A DNA stretch of 64,000 nucleotides, taken from assembly GCF_019578655.1 (NCBI RefSeq), contig NC_063261.1, positions 7,324,446 to 7,388,445 on the forward strand, given 5' to 3'. Origin of the DNA: Ricinus communis. Taxonomy: Eukaryota; Streptophyta; Magnoliopsida; Malpighiales; Euphorbiaceae. Each line of letters starts with the position of its first letter. Position 1 is the first letter of the stretch. The translations under genes and the position numbers were made by a program. Below, piece after piece: positions 44,890 through 57,657 of the stretch. The notes under the pieces are model-generated. The model did no database searches. It worked only from the letters and a program-made list of their open reading frames with translations, and was not told where the DNA came from.

Positions 44890-45870
44890 CAAAAGACAAA
44901 GAAGCATCATAAGCCTTATAAGTCAGCTCGGCGCGCACCCAAGTCTCTCTAGTGACTACGGTACTACAAGGCTTTTTAACCTAATTAGAAACACGCTAAC
45001 TAATCATAGAGACTAACACGGAGAAAGGGAGTTGCCACCCAAGTAATTCTGCATCACCAATCTTAACCTTTACGGAGATTGGCAGCTCATCAAACCACTC
45101 ACGAGTATCATAAAAATTTTCGGCAAACGAGATCGACATAATATCACTTTGAAAAGCACAAAAATAGGTACAAAAAACACAATGCATATACACAGACACC
45201 TGAAACAATTATATTATTTATTTATTATTCTTTTTGTTAAAAAAGCCCTAAATTTTAGTTTCGAACTGGGTAGAGCCGATCGGCTATACGCATAGCCGAA
45301 TTAACTTTGTGGGCTAGAGTTTCAAAAACTCATCAAAATCTTATCAAATTTCATGCATTTTGAGCAAATAACACGTGTATCTAGTATATAAATCATAGGA
45401 AACAAGATTTAATACACAAGAAATACCTCACTGAAGATCGAAAACATCGAGTGAGTATTCAATTTTGCCAAAATTGGGATTTCCTACACTCTGACAAGCC
45501 TAAGAACGTTTTGGCAAGAAACTGGCAGTGAAAACTCCCAATTTGGAGTGCTTGGGGTACAACCAACAAATCTTAATAAAGAGCCATCCATTTTAAAACT
45601 GATACAGAATTTGGTTTAGAAATGAGTGAGAAATCAAAGAAAGTGTGAAAAAAAGATTTTGACAGAATATAGAAATGGATAAGAGAATATATATATATAT
45701 GCCCTAAATAAGAAAAAATACTACTCTGGTCCATGACTTTCCAAAATTACATTTTAGTCCCGGATGAGCCAATTATCAAAATTGTCCTTAGAAGACAACT
45801 ATCAAGTCAATCACATCTAAGGTGGGAACTTTCAATTTAAAGTCAAATTCAGCACTTGAAAGGTGGAAAT
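44890..45870 (-). repeat. LTR family B copy in inverted orientation
   Basis: 44930-45050 is the reverse complement of about 48325-48445, and 45250-45370 is the reverse complement of about 43370-43600. The GAGCCGATCGGCT motif is present at about 45271. This inverted copy shows that family B sequences inserted here more than once. Confidence 0.55.
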
Positions 45871-45873
45871 CAA

Positions 45874-46090
45874 GAAAATTCAAATAGATGAAGCCTTCAA
45901 AATTAAAACAGGCGACGTCCTCAAAATCCAAGCAGGCGAAGTCCTTAAAATTCAAGCAGGTGAAGTCCTTAAAATTAGAATAGGCGAAATCCTCAGAAAT
46001 TCAGAAGCAAGCGAAGTCCTCAAAAGTTGAAACCAGCATAGTCCTCAGAAATTCAAAAGCAGGCAAAGTCCTCAAGAATTGAAACAAGCG
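45874..46090 (+). repeat. 24-27-bp minisatellite
   Basis: About eight and a half units of the form AGGCGAAGTCCTCAAAATTC plus AAGC, varying in length and sequence. The last partial unit abuts the start of the LTR family B copy at about 46089. Unit lengths are not multiples of three and no protein is encoded. Confidence 0.85.
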
Positions 46091-48480
46091 TAGCTGTCAG
46101 CATCCATTTTCCGAATCTAGATATAAGGGAATTATGGAAAATCCTGTGATGAAAGTTACTGCCTTTCTTAAGTCTCGAGAGATTGAGGATGGCCGAATCC
46201 AAGTTAAGGTCGAGAATAATTAAACAAAAATTACTTTTCTAGAACCAATTTGGACCCAATTGGCAAAAAAGAAAAGTTTGAGAGGTGAAACGACAGTTTT
46301 TACAAGTTGAGGGACTAAATTGTAAATTTTTTTAGAACTTTTTACCCTTGAGGTTAATTGGCTCTGCATATAGTCGATTGGGTTAGTATAGAGCCGAATC
46401 AGCTCTATGCAGAGCTGGTTGGCTCTACACAGTGCCGATTGGCTATTTTCTGAAATATGATGTTGTCTTACACGTGTTTTTTTACCTAAAACGCCAAAAT
46501 TGACAAAAGAGAAGCTTTCAGAAGAGATTTTTAATAATTATTAGTGTTTTAAAATATATTTAGTGATACTTATTTAAATCTTAAAGATTTTATTTTATTG
46601 GATATTAATTTGATAAAGGAAAAGATAATTGATTCCTTTAGTGTAAATAATTTTTTGCTCCTCTAGGGTTTCCTAATAGTACTACTATAAAAAGAATAAT
46701 ATGACCTAATTCTCTGTTGGCAATTCTCATCATTTTCTTAACAATTAATAGCAATCCTGAGTTAGAGAGAAATACTAAGAAAATCCTAAGTTCTCAAAGA
46801 CAGAGTTTTTTTGGTAACTATAGAAAGAAGTTACTAAGAAAGTACTTCAGATTTGGAAACTTTTTTTATGGAATGACAAAAGATTTTCCAAAACCTAAGC
46901 AGCACTTTATTCTTAGCTAATTCTTGATTCTCAACCGATCCTTGATTCTAACACCTCATCATCTCTAGAGACTCGCAGATCAGCAATCTACAATGACAAT
47001 CTAAGAGTTCCCATACATCTAGCACCGTCAATCAATCGTCCCTTTACTCGTTTTTATCATATGCTAATTTATAATAATAGAAACATGTCTAGGTTGATCT
47101 TTGAATGATTAGCATGATTCACATGATTAGATTAGGGATTCTCTTGAATTAGCATGTTTCTGATTTTATTAGATTTTGAATATAATAATATGATCTATGT
47201 TTGGAATTAAATCTGATAATAGGCCATGTGTTGGGCATTAAATCTGATAACATGATATTATGATGGATTTTGAATTTGATGGATTGAATGATTAAAATAA
47301 CATGCTAGATTCATGTTCTTATTTGATTGTATTAATTTCTTAGGATTGCATGCTCAAACCTAAAATTTTCCATGTGAAGTTTTATTTATCTTATATCAGC
47401 TTTTTTATTTTCTAGGGTTTGTGTTATTTTATATTTTTTCGGCTTAATTTAATTCACTTTTATGATTTTTATCTCATTTTTTGAGTTTTTATCATATTTT
47501 TGTATCTTGTGCATATTGAATTGGCTTTTGGAGGGAGAGGGTCGAGGAAAATTTGAACAAATGAACACAGACAAACCCTAGAGCCGATTGGCTTTGTATT
47601 TATTTAGGCATGATTTTCAGATTTTATTAGATTCTGGCGATATTTTGTGTACTGTAGCTTGTTTTATATGTTTTTCCTTTGATTTTTAGTTATAGGAGGG
47701 TTGTAATAGCTATATTTACTTTTTTGGACTTTATTTTTGTTTTTCTTTTGATGGATGCCAAATATTTGTAATGTGATTACCTAATTGAAACTCGTCATGT
47801 AGATTTTAGGTTAAAATTGGACCTTAATATGAAATAGTAGTCCATTAGGTTAAAGGATGGTAAAATGCTTAAATTTAAAATCCATGTAGACTTAATCGGT
47901 TCTGTCATGTTTTAATTAAATTAATTTGGTCATATTAGATTTAAGATCACCCAACTAGGCCTCAACCAAAAAGGCAATCCATTTTGGCTTAAATGTTGGA
48001 GATAAATGCATAATTTATAATTGAGCTAGACTAAGTAAACCTTGTACATAATTAGCTAGTTAAATAGGCCAACAAGTCAAATACTGGCTAGGCTTAATAA
48101 AAATGGGCTAAACTTAAGAGGACCTCACATATATTGTAAAGGATGCTTGTAAAAAAATAAACTGTGACATTTATAGAGAATAGCCCATTAAACAATAAAA
48201 TTGAAGACTAGGATACATAAATAAGGAAGTTGGCTTCCAAATCCATCTCTAGATGTGGCGAAGCTTTCTTATGGAATCTAGTACGCCACTCAATTAGTAA
48301 AAGTGTCTAAAAGAATTACTTGAGTGGTGACTCCATCTTTGCACTAGTCTCTATGATTAGTTAGTATGTTCCTTTTAGGTTGAAAAACCTTACAGTATCA
48401 TAGTCTCTAGAGACACTTGAGTGCGCGTCCGAAACTATCGCCCACAACCACCGTGAAGAATGGGGTCGTCTTAACTTTGA
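46089..48480 (+). repeat. LTR family B, copy starting TGTCAGCATCC
   Basis: The first 400 bp align with 49846-50250 ('atctagatat', 'gatgaaagtta', 'ggactaaattgtaaattttt', then an island of GAGCCGATTGGCTC-like motifs at 46365-46450). The later part matches 43200-44130 and, inverted, 44890-45870. TGTAAGCACCC/TGTCAGCATCC is a typical LTR start. Where the LTR ends is not fixed. Confidence 0.5.
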
Positions 48481-49845
48481 TGCACATGTTGCATAGCTAG
48501 ATCAATAAAACTAGAAAAAAGAAAAGCATCGGAGTTAATCGGAATCAACTTCTCATTATCTACCCAACGGAGTCACGGTTGTGAGCATAGCTTTTCAGGA
48601 CCCCCCCAAAGCGGTATGTGATGCATCATTATGTCGAAGGTTTTCTTGTTCGTACTATGCCCGTTTTGAAATAAGTCATCCAAGAGGAGGCCTTAAGGGA
48701 TCACGACAATCGCGGTGATTGCAAATTATCTAAAAAGACTAAAAGTCGCCATCCAAGAAAAATAACTAGGACAATAGAGAGGGCGAACAATGGCAGCTCG
48801 GATTCCTCATGAAGAGCCTAAGTTTCCCCATACACGGATCAAATATTTAGGTTCAAAATGTTAGGTACGTGTTATGAAGGAGTTTGGGCACCCCAACACG
48901 CTCGGACACAGAGTCTAGCCTCCACTAGACTTTAAGGCTTTTGGTTTCCCTAATTGTATTAATCCTAGCTCAGTTACTATCTTTATTACGAGGACATTTT
49001 ATTATCTTTTATTTTAGACATGCATAAGTGAGGGAAAGAAGATAGTAACCTAGTCATGCATTTACCTAAGTAGGAGGCACATTAGTGCCACTAATCCTAA
49101 GGAGGTAGATTGGTACCTTAAATTTTATCTACATGTGAAGGCAACCGAGAACCAATTTTATCTTAGATTAATTAGGGTGCCGAGTTCATTTTATCTTAGA
49201 TTAATACTGAGTGAATGATGGAGGATGAGAACTTACATTGGTAAGTTGATTCATTTAGTAAGTCTTAGCTCACATGGGGTAAGGCTCAGCATACGTGAGC
49301 TAAGCTTCTAGAAGGTCAAAAATGTCAAAAATGGAATTTCAAGGCCAAAATACCCACCAAAAGCAACAATAAACTAAAAATAAAATGAAAAAAAATGAAA
49401 TATAATCAAAAGCAAGTTAAACTTCGAATTTTGGACCCTAGAGATATATCTCTTAAAGATTTCAAGGAACGGAAGAACTTGGTGGTGATGAGAAGATTCC
49501 CAGTCACTAATGAATGCCAATGAACTCCTAAACATCGTGAGAAAACCTATAAGACAGAAAATTTAGCATATACAAAGGGGTATTTGTGTTTGATGGAAGT
49601 TAGTTTTAGGTTAAATGTGTAAAGTTGGTGAAAATGGGTTTTTAGGTGCTTTAATATGGAAAGGTGAGGACTTTGGGGTTATCTTGTGTTTTGGGTTGCT
49701 GGACAAGCTTAAAGGTGATGCCTTGGAGAGGTTCTGAAGGTAGTTTTATGGTTTTTGTGTGGTGGTTGGGGAGTATGAAGTGTTTTTTGTGGCTAAAGAA
49801 TGTTAAAGTTAGTCCTTTTAGGGTTTGGTATTGTTTGAGAGATGT
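48480..49845. repeat. repeat D, copy 2
   Basis: 48520-49270 is collinear with 1140-2010. It lies between two family B LTR starts, so it may be the short interior of a non-autonomous family B element. The rest (49350-49845) has no recognisable content. Confidence 0.5.
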
Positions 49846-50679
49846 GTAAGCACCCAATTTTTGAATCTAGATATGGAGAGTTACGAAAAATTCGATGATG
49901 AAAGTTATTGTCCTTCTTGAATCTCACGGAGCTGAGGAAAGTCAAGGTCTTAATGAGAGTTATGAGTTTGAGCTAAAATCTTATTTTTTGAAATTAAAAA
50001 TATCAAAATTGGATTAAATTGACTATAATAGTCAGTTTCGAGTCAAAATCAATCAAAATGGCCAAGTTCGGGGGGCTAAATTGTAAATTTTTACAAATCT
50101 ACCAACCCTCGAAGCCAATCAGTTGTATATAGAGCCGGTTAGCTCTATGGAGTACCAGTTGGCTCAAAACTTGATTTTTTATGGTCGTTTTCAATATTTT
50201 CCAATTTTAAACACCCATAACTGTCAAAATTGACTTTCTAGAAGGGAATGTCAATAATTATCCATCTTTTATAATTAATGGATATTTATTAATATTATTC
50301 CAAGATCTTAAATTACCTGTATTTATCGGTAAGAAATTTTTTTTGATAAATCTGTTTAATTATCTATAATTCTTTAAAATTATCGATATTTAAAGGGATG
50401 ATTGTTATGGCCTCTAAGGTTTCCTCCACCTTCTCTATAAATAGAAAAGAAAGCCCTAGGGTAAAGGGTTGGAAAATTTTAGTAGAATGATTAGTAAGTT
50501 TCTAGGCAAAGTATACATTGAGATTTTAAAAACAAACACCAATCACCCTAAACACTCTGGATCCTTATCCAGTTTTTGGATCAACCTCCTTGTTGACTTA
50601 AGGTGCAATTGATCTATATTTTGATCTTAACACCCAAATTGAACATTGCTGGCATCACTGTCTGAGTGTCTATATGACA

Positions 50680-51750
50680 GAGCACTAAAGGAACCAAGCA
50701 TAGACTAGACATTCTTAAGCTTTGAAACAAGTCTTGTATAAAGACCTAAAAAGCGCGGGGGCGCTTTTCATACGATCAAAAGTTTACAAGACATTAAAAA
50801 GTCCACCTGACATCTTGCCATTCACATCGTGACATCTGATAGTCAAAGTGTCAAAGCTTCAAGAAGTGTAAGGGTGCTTCATATTTGAGCTTAAGACTGA
50901 AAATGGCAGACGATAGGGCAATGAGAAGTGCAAGGTGCTTCTAGGCGTGGACAAGGCAAGCGTGAGGGTGCTGTTATGGCATGGGGCAAGTTTTTATAAT
51001 TAATGCGATGTCAATAACCGTTGAGATATCAGCCATCCCATCATGCCACGTGGATAGAGTCGCTGGAGCCCCAACATCTCTTTTTAGAAAGCGTGAGCAC
51101 GGATAGAAAGCGCGGGGGCGCTTTTCATGACTTTAGGCAATTTTTTGCCATTTCATCAATCTTGCAATTAGTGAAGTTTAGACTCATTGTACGTCTCTAA
51201 GGGGTTGATATGTGTATAAATATCCTTCTTAAAGACTCTACAACTAAGTTTGTGATTTAAGTATACCAAAACTCTTGCAAATTTATTTCTCAACTTTCTA
51301 CACTCAATTTCTTTTTTTGTAAAGTATATTAGGTTGAAACTCTTTGTTCAACTAAAATTCTAAAGGGTTGTTGTGTGAGCCTAGGTATTAAAAATACAAT
51401 GAATTGGTTGTTGAGTAACCATTAATACTCAAGGGTTAAAGGACTTAGTGAGAAATTGATTCACTAAGGAAAGAGGTTTAGTGTGAGCCTTGAAAACACT
51501 AAGTTGTTGGGTGAACTTGTAAAATCTAAAGGTTGTAATCTTAGTGATTATAGTGGAATTCTCAAGTGTGATATTGAGGAGTGGATGTAGGAGGGATTGT
51601 TCCCGAACTACTATAAACCCTTGTGTCATATTCTCTAGCCCTTACTCTTCTTATATTATCCTTAATCTCTTGTATTTTTACCTAAAATTATTAACTTCCA
51701 CAGTTTGAGGTCACTAATTCAATCCTCCTTCTTGGTTCTAAGGGATAACA
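50680..51750. mobile_element. copia-like LTR insertion (probable solo LTR)
   Basis: This block interrupts family B LTR alignment. It has a TATA-like TGTATAAATAT at 51211 and a T-rich downstream part with the alternating 'gtgtgagcc', 'ggttgttgagtaacc' and 'gttgttgggtgaac' phrases usual for Ty1/copia R-U5 regions, ending near 'ttaacttccacag'. GC-rich hairpins lie in its first half. Exact termini and target duplication were not found. Confidence 0.4.
50749..50768. repeat. hairpin AAAAGCGC-GGGG-GCGCTTTT
   Basis: A perfect 8-bp stem with a GGGG loop. A second copy with a 7-bp stem is at 51107-51124, 358 bp away. Three diverged relatives (AAGTGTAAGGGTGCTT-like) lie between them at about 50865, 50927 and 50960. 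Confidence 0.8.
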
Positions 51751-52239
51751 CTCCTCCTCTACTAATAAGACTTAAGGATTTGCATGACACAGTGACAATC
51801 TGAGAGTTTCCTAAATTCAATAATCACATCATCTGTTTTTTTCCTCTTTTTTTGTGTGTTTTAGTGGCATGTTTAGGATTTGTTATTATGATATCAATGC
51901 TTAGATATAGATCATATGTTTATATGAACCTTATTTACAGTAAATCTACCTGTTTAGGGTTTGAACTTGATAACCTATGTTAGAATTGATTAGATTTGCA
52001 TGCTAGGATGAGTTATTTAATGATTTTCCATGTTTGAGACAAATAAAATAAAAATTATTGTTCTTTATAGAATCATGCTTTTAGGAGAGTCCTTTATTTA
52101 TCATTTAGTGATTTCTATACCCCTAGATATCTTTGGTAATACCATCTTGAAGCTCACACTCATCCCTGAAACTATACCAGATGTAAATGGCCATGATCGA
52201 ATTCCTTTCCCTTTGCTTCTACACTTCCATGACGCATTT

Positions 52240-53210
52240 GTCACCAATTAACTGCTCATCACTATCTGAACCCCACTAGCTCGGTAGAATGTCCTCAATT
52301 CAGATGTTAGTTGCATGAGGCTTAGAATAGAGTACCCTATAATTAAACTTCCTAGATAGTTGTCCCAGCAAGTTCTTGCGTTCATTAGTATTCTAAGAAA
52401 GTTTTCGTACTTGCATTCTCCACAGTTTATCAAATCTTGAATCTCCTCGATATCTAGATCTGGCAAATGGGTGCTGACAACTTATTCTTCATTAACCTAA
52501 CCTTATTCCTCCATCTAGTTAGAAAGTCAGAGAATGACTTGTTAGGCTTTTATTCACTGGACTCTAAATCTCTTTTAAAAACTTTGATATGTTTATTATA
52601 ATTATATTGTTTTATAAAAGAATTATACAAATCTCTCCAGTCAGCCTTAGCAGATCTTTCTAAACCATGGTACTAGTTTACATCTAGTCTTTCCAAGGAC
52701 AGTACAAATAATTTGACAATTTAGGATTTACTCAGCTGAGTAGTTCTGATGATAGAAGTAAATTGCTTCAAATGGACTCTCGGGTCCCCAATTCCAGTGA
52801 ACTTATTCATCTCAGGCATTCTGAACTTCAGAGGCAGCTTATCTTCCCCAGTCAGGACTAGCTCATCGAAATCATAAGTCAAGTTCAAACTCTTGACTTT
52901 GGGCATCCCTTGCATCTTGTCCAGCCTCGCACTCAGGTTACTCATAGCTTTATTAGTAGTAAGAGTCGTTTCTTTCGTGGCTTTATCTAGTATAAACTCA
53001 TCAAAGTCCCAAAAATTTCTAGGCACCCCTCTTCTAGTAAGGTTATTGGTAATATCATTAACGGTAGCAACATCAATAGCGATCGCAGTAGACGCAGTAG
53101 TTTCAGCAACAACATCAATAATAACATCCACAACAACAGGAGGATTATGTTTTGTAGGGACAACTGGAGCAGCCGGAGCAGGTTGAGACCACCAAAGTTG
53201 AAAATAGGAA
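52240..53210 (-). pseudogene. broken gag of a Ty3/gypsy (Tat/Ogre-type) element
   Basis: Minus-strand frames 52721-53131 and 52248-52466 contain MPEMNKFTGIGDPRVHLKQF, then a YHGL block and a FLTRWRNK block, the order of the Retrotrans_gag domain in Tat/Ogre-type elements. Stops separate the pieces, and the WYHGL block has lost its Trp to a stop. The N-terminal part has a T/A/V-rich low-complexity stretch. No pol follows. Confidence 0.65.
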
Positions 53211-53499
53211 GAATTGAACTGTCTTGAGGAGCTTCATGCTCAGAACAGGCAGACTACGAAGTATGGGGAGCAAAGAATGAGTTAGCGACTTTCTTGCCTT
53301 TGCTGGCTTTAGTCCGTTTTAGCTGCTTCAAATCAATCAATGCAAAGGATAACATAGAAAATCAGCTCAAGTATTAGACATCGAAAAGTAAAGCACACCA
53401 AACAAGAAGTATCAAGTTAGTATACTTAAAGAGGCAACACCTAGCTCAGCCCCTTATCCGAGCGCTTCAAGCTTAACTAAGTACATAAACATTAGTGGA

Positions 53500-54230
53500 A
53501 AGACTGGAAGGGGAGTCCTTTTTTTTCCCAACGCTCATAAATTTTTGGATTCATTACTCATAAATTATATATCAAAATGCTACTAATTGTATATTTATAT
53601 GCTATTAGTGTCAGGTTTATTAATATTAAAATATATATTTATTAATTTTTACTGATGAATTTATCCTTAACATATAATTTGTTTTATAATTTATAATTTT
53701 CTAGACTATAATCTATAAAATTCAAATATACTTATGATGAATGTATAATTTACAACATAAAAATTTATAAGCCATTTCAAAAATTTAAATTATAAAGTCG
53801 ATGTTTGGAGAAAAAAATTAAAATTGTTTTTATTATTTCAGAAACATAAAAATTTCTTTACGTTTATTCTTATATGTTGATTAAAATTCTTATTATTTAA
53901 CTATATAATATTATTTTATAAAAATACTAGCATTTATAAAAATAAATTTAATATTATATAATATAAAGAAATTAAATATAGTAAATTATAAAAAATAAAA
54001 ATAATAAAAATAATAATAAATTTTTTAATAATAATATAATACAACAAAAAGATGAAACATAATAAAAGAATTATTTTTCTATATACTAATTTATCTATTT
54101 TATAATAAATTTAAATTTGTAATGTTAATTTATTTTTATCTTTTTAGTTTTACTAAGCGTTCACATCTAATGATGTAAGATGTGAATTAATATTTAACTA
54201 TATAAGTCCAATTTCATAATTTCTCAAAAA
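53500..54230. other. AT-rich intergenic region upstream of the EF-hand gene
   Basis: Almost pure A/T sequence without open frames. A TATATAAG-like element at about 54199-54206 could be the TATA box of the EF-hand gene, which would give a leader of about 210 bp. Confidence 0.45.
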
Positions 54231-54446
54231 AGGCACTTACTGATCTTACATTTGTAACCACAGCTTTGAGCCACCACACATATTTAGCTCACGGGAAAAA
54301 ATCACCACCTGAAAAACCAAAGAATAGAAAATAATATCTCCTCAAGTAGCGGTTATTCAACGCCACCAGCCTTCCACTTTCCCTCTTTATTATCCCGCAA
54401 GTTGCAGGCAATAAATAAAAAAAAGTGAAAAGAAAGAAAGAAAAAG

Positions 54447-54878
54447 ATGGGAGTTGTGGTAATAGATGGATCAACAGTACGTGATTTCGTGAACGATGAA
54501 GCCCAGTTCAAGAAGAGTGTGGACGAGTCATTTGCCCAGCTAGACCTCAATAACGACGGAGTCTTGTCTCGCTCTGAGCTCCGAAAGGCTTTTGAATCTC
54601 TTCGTTTGATCGAGAGTCACTTCGGTATCGATGTGGTCACGCCTCCAGAGCAACTCACCCAGTTGTACGACTCCATCTTTGAGAAGTTTGATTGTGATAA
54701 GAGTGGAACTGTTGATCTTGATGAGTTTAGGACTGAGATTAAGAAGATCTTGCTTGCGATTGCTGATGGGTTAGGGTCAAGTCCTATTCAGATGGCTCTT
54801 GAAGATGATGACCAGGGTTTTCTCAAGAAAGCTGCAGATCTCGAAGCCTCTAAGCTTCAGAAACCTTCTCCAGCTTAA
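54447..54878 (+). CDS. EF-hand calcium-binding protein, 143 aa
   Basis: A small soluble calcium-binding protein. Two canonical EF-hand loops are visible: residues 33-44 (DLNNDGVLSRSE) and 82-93 (DCDKSGTVDLDE), each with acidic residues at positions 1, 3, 5 or equivalent and Glu at 12. The 38-residue linker and a charged, Gln/Lys-containing C-terminus complete the protein. There is no signal peptide or membrane segment, so it is probably cytosolic or nuclear. It resembles short plant EF-hand proteins of about 140 residues rather than calmodulin, which has four loops. The start is the first ATG after a purine-rich leader (AAAGAAAGAAAG) and the frame is intact and intronless. The target is unknown. 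An AATAAA occurs about 60 bp after the stop (54936). Confidence 0.9.
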   Translation: MGVVVIDGSTVRDFVNDEAQFKKSVDESFAQLDLNNDGVLSRSELRKAFESLRLIESHFGIDVVTPPEQLTQLYDSIFEKFDCDKSGTVDLDEFRTEIKKILLAIADGLGSSPIQMALEDDDQGFLKKAADLEASKLQKPSPA

Positions 54879-55139
54879 TGCTGCTGCTGTTTGTAATTTC
54901 TTGCTGTTGTTTCTTTTTTCTTGTTTCTATAGTTGAAATAAATCTTGGTGGTTCAGTCACCATCTTGATTAAGGGTCCAAGTGAAAATCCATTGTACGTA
55001 CAACAGATTCAGCTTACTACTTTTCGTGTGGAAGAGAACCCAACATGTTCAATGGATAAATATGCAAGTCATAATGTGTTTCCTCCATTTGTTTGCCTAT
55101 TTACTTCTTTGAAAATGAAAACTAATGCATAACAATTAG

Positions 55140-57376
55140 ACAGCATTCACGGGCATAGCTATACTGCAACAAGGAAATTTGCCAACTTGTCCACTAGCCA
55201 GCATTATCAATTTTTGGTAAAGGCCTGTCAACAGACAATCCATAAAAGAATAAAAAAGAATAGTGGCTAAATAGGACTATGCAGGTTGTTTTGGAATAAC
55301 AGAGTAATCAACTGAGAATGTAATCAGCTAGCCTTTTGAAAAAATATCTCATTTATAGAAAATTGACATGGAGTTACTAATCAGCAATGTCATCAGCATA
55401 TTCATCAAAGAGAGCCACCATCATCAGCCATATTGTGCAATTAGCCAGAAAGTCCTAGACAAGTTATAAATAATTAAAGGTATGCATAAGAGTAGTAGAA
55501 ATTTATAGCTATAAATACTGCCAAAATCAGGAAGGTCAAATTATCTGACCTATCATATGACTGCAGCCAATCTTGAATATAAAGCTCTGCCCTATCACAT
55601 GTTTGCTACCTCATAAAAAGACCTTCAAAAATTTGCACAGGACACAACTTTTCCCACAACCACAGCATATGCAAGAAGTGATTTCATCTACGATAGACAA
55701 ACCAATCGTATTAAGGGTATAAGTTTGGACCTCAAAATTCACTTTTGCAATTTCCACTCATGGCCTGTCAAACAATTATAATAATCGTCACTCCTGGATT
55801 TCCACCTACAAGATGTTAAAACAAATTCGACCAGGGGCATGGTGCCAACAACTCAGTCATTTTCTTTCTCCTTGACATACAGGGACATTATATCGTTTTT
55901 AATGCTTCTCACTCTTACTGTATGCAGTTCAGGGAATTCGACAGCCATTAGACATCTAATCCCACATTTTCAACCATCCTCAATGGATTTTCATACCACC
56001 ACTTGGTTTGGCTGATAAAGATTTTCCTACAGAAACATATAGCCTTCACATCTCCATCCATTTATTTAAAACATCCTCCCTTGAAGTAAGCCCGTCGGTT
56101 TCCTAGCAACACTGAACATTGTTTTTCTTCGCTTGAAAGAGCTCTCAACTTCTAATAATCTTCAAAAAGACTGCATGAGGTAAGAAGCTTACAAGATAAA
56201 AATGCAATAGACATTCAGTTGAAAAAGCTGCACATTACAAATAAAAGTTCAAGATATAAATAGACGAAGAAAGATAGATTACTTTTACTGTATATTTTCC
56301 TGCTCAACTTCAAAGAAAAGTAAAACCACCTCAAAGCAAGAGGAGGAACCAAGAATATTATTCCGGCGTTATTACAAGGAAAAATATCTGAAAGGGCAGG
56401 GACAAACCTAGGCTCCCCAAGTCCATTTCTTTGCTCAAATTTCAGCCTACAAGTCGGGGGCATATATCTAATTTCAGCTTTGCGGGAACAATTGGAGCAT
56501 TAGTCAGTTCTTGCTTTGACTCTTATTATTTTTCTTGGGCCTTTATGTTTAGTCTAGGAGATATATAATGTTTATCACCCTAAGTTTTGCAGTTCGAGTC
56601 AAGGTAATTGGATTGTGCAATCTCAACTCTTGTATAATGCAATGACTAAAGAATTCTAGCATCAGAAAAGGCTGAACAAAAGTAAAATACTGTTCCTTGC
56701 AGTAAAAAAGTACAAATAAAACACGCAACAGCTTCAAAATCTTGAGCTTCCTATCTAATTTTAGTTGTCAATCATACACCCCTTCCCAAACCATAATCTC
56801 ATACCAAATTTCACCTTATTACAGCTAACATAAATACTAAGCCACCAAGCTTTCCTGCATCAATTCAGACCTTTCTAACCCTATGTCACACCAGTACAAA
56901 AGTAAGAAGTGACATAGTCATTCAAGCCTCTGATGATTCCTTAACAGTGGAATCAGCAGTAGTTATGGCTGATCCTAAAATGAGACCCTATGCTACTTTA
57001 TAAGTAAAAACCATTTGACACTTGGACAATTTAACGTGCCAAAGAACTACAATAAATTAATGAGACAAAAGTTAGCTTAGATATGCCTTATGGTTTATAC
57101 TACCACTACAAACATAAAATCTGTAAGATGAAAGTGTTCTACTCTTTTTTTCTAGAAGCTTGAAGTCATCATTTAAATGGGTCAAGAGAGAGAAAAAAAT
57201 TAGAGTAAAATTCAGTTTGGAGCACAAACTGTAGACCAATAATAGGAGCCATCATATTTAATAGGAAACATTTGTTCAGATTCTCAATCTCCCATAGATT
57301 ATCTACAAGAATAAGACTTTACTCGTATTATAGGGGTATAGCATAAATCCAATTATCAGTATCGACCACTCATTAC
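55140..57376. other. intergenic or intronic region without a firmly supported gene
   Basis: Composition is less AT-rich than other intergenic parts. Minus-strand reading gives a short coding-like piece at 56927-56988 (ends TVKESSEA then TGA, preceded by an AG) and a possible 25-bp exon at 57377-57401. These could belong to an intron-containing minus-strand gene interrupted by the chromovirus, but I cannot connect them. Confidence 0.3.
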
Positions 57377-57401
57377 CTAGTTATGTTCCTCTGAAGCAGG
57401 C

Positions 57402-57405
57402 CTTG
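57402..57405. repeat. target-site duplication CTTG, left copy (partner 60656-60659)
   Basis: The same 4 bp follow the 3' LTR. On the minus strand they read CAAG. Confidence 0.6.
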
Positions 57406-57657
57406 TGTCACAGCCCGCCTCACAATTGGGCAAGGAAGGCTGTCCATGGGCAGAAATCTGCCCAACATATGCCCATGAGGAAGAATAACACGGCCGTGTT
57501 GGACTCAACACCGCCCGTGTTACCAACACGACCACAAACACGGCCGTGTTGGATGCGTCAAAACATGAAAGAGAAAGAAGCTTCTAGAGAGCACGGCCAC
57601 AGAGAGTAACACGGCCAGGAACACCAAACCGTGTTCTCAACGCGGCCAGGGACACGA
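57406..57657 (+). repeat. truncated 5' LTR of the chromovirus
   Basis: Collinear with 60091-60342 with no gaps and three substitutions in 252 bp. It contains the palindrome AACACGGCCGTGTT at 57487-57500 and 57537-57550. It ends inside GACACGA, which is shared with the RT coding sequence. Confidence 0.9.

Larger units (their letters stand above)
49846..52045 (+). repeat. LTR family B, copy starting TGTAAGCACCC, interrupted
   Basis: Aligns with the 46089 copy from its first base, including the palindromic island at 50110-50165 and the TATAAATAG box near 50436-50444. Alignment to the 46920-47200 part resumes at about 51770 after an insertion of roughly 1 kb. Confidence 0.55.

Noticed and set aside
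52030..52251. 73-codon plus-strand open frame
   Set aside because: Lies at the junction of family B LTR and the minus-strand gag remnant; no domain and no gene context.
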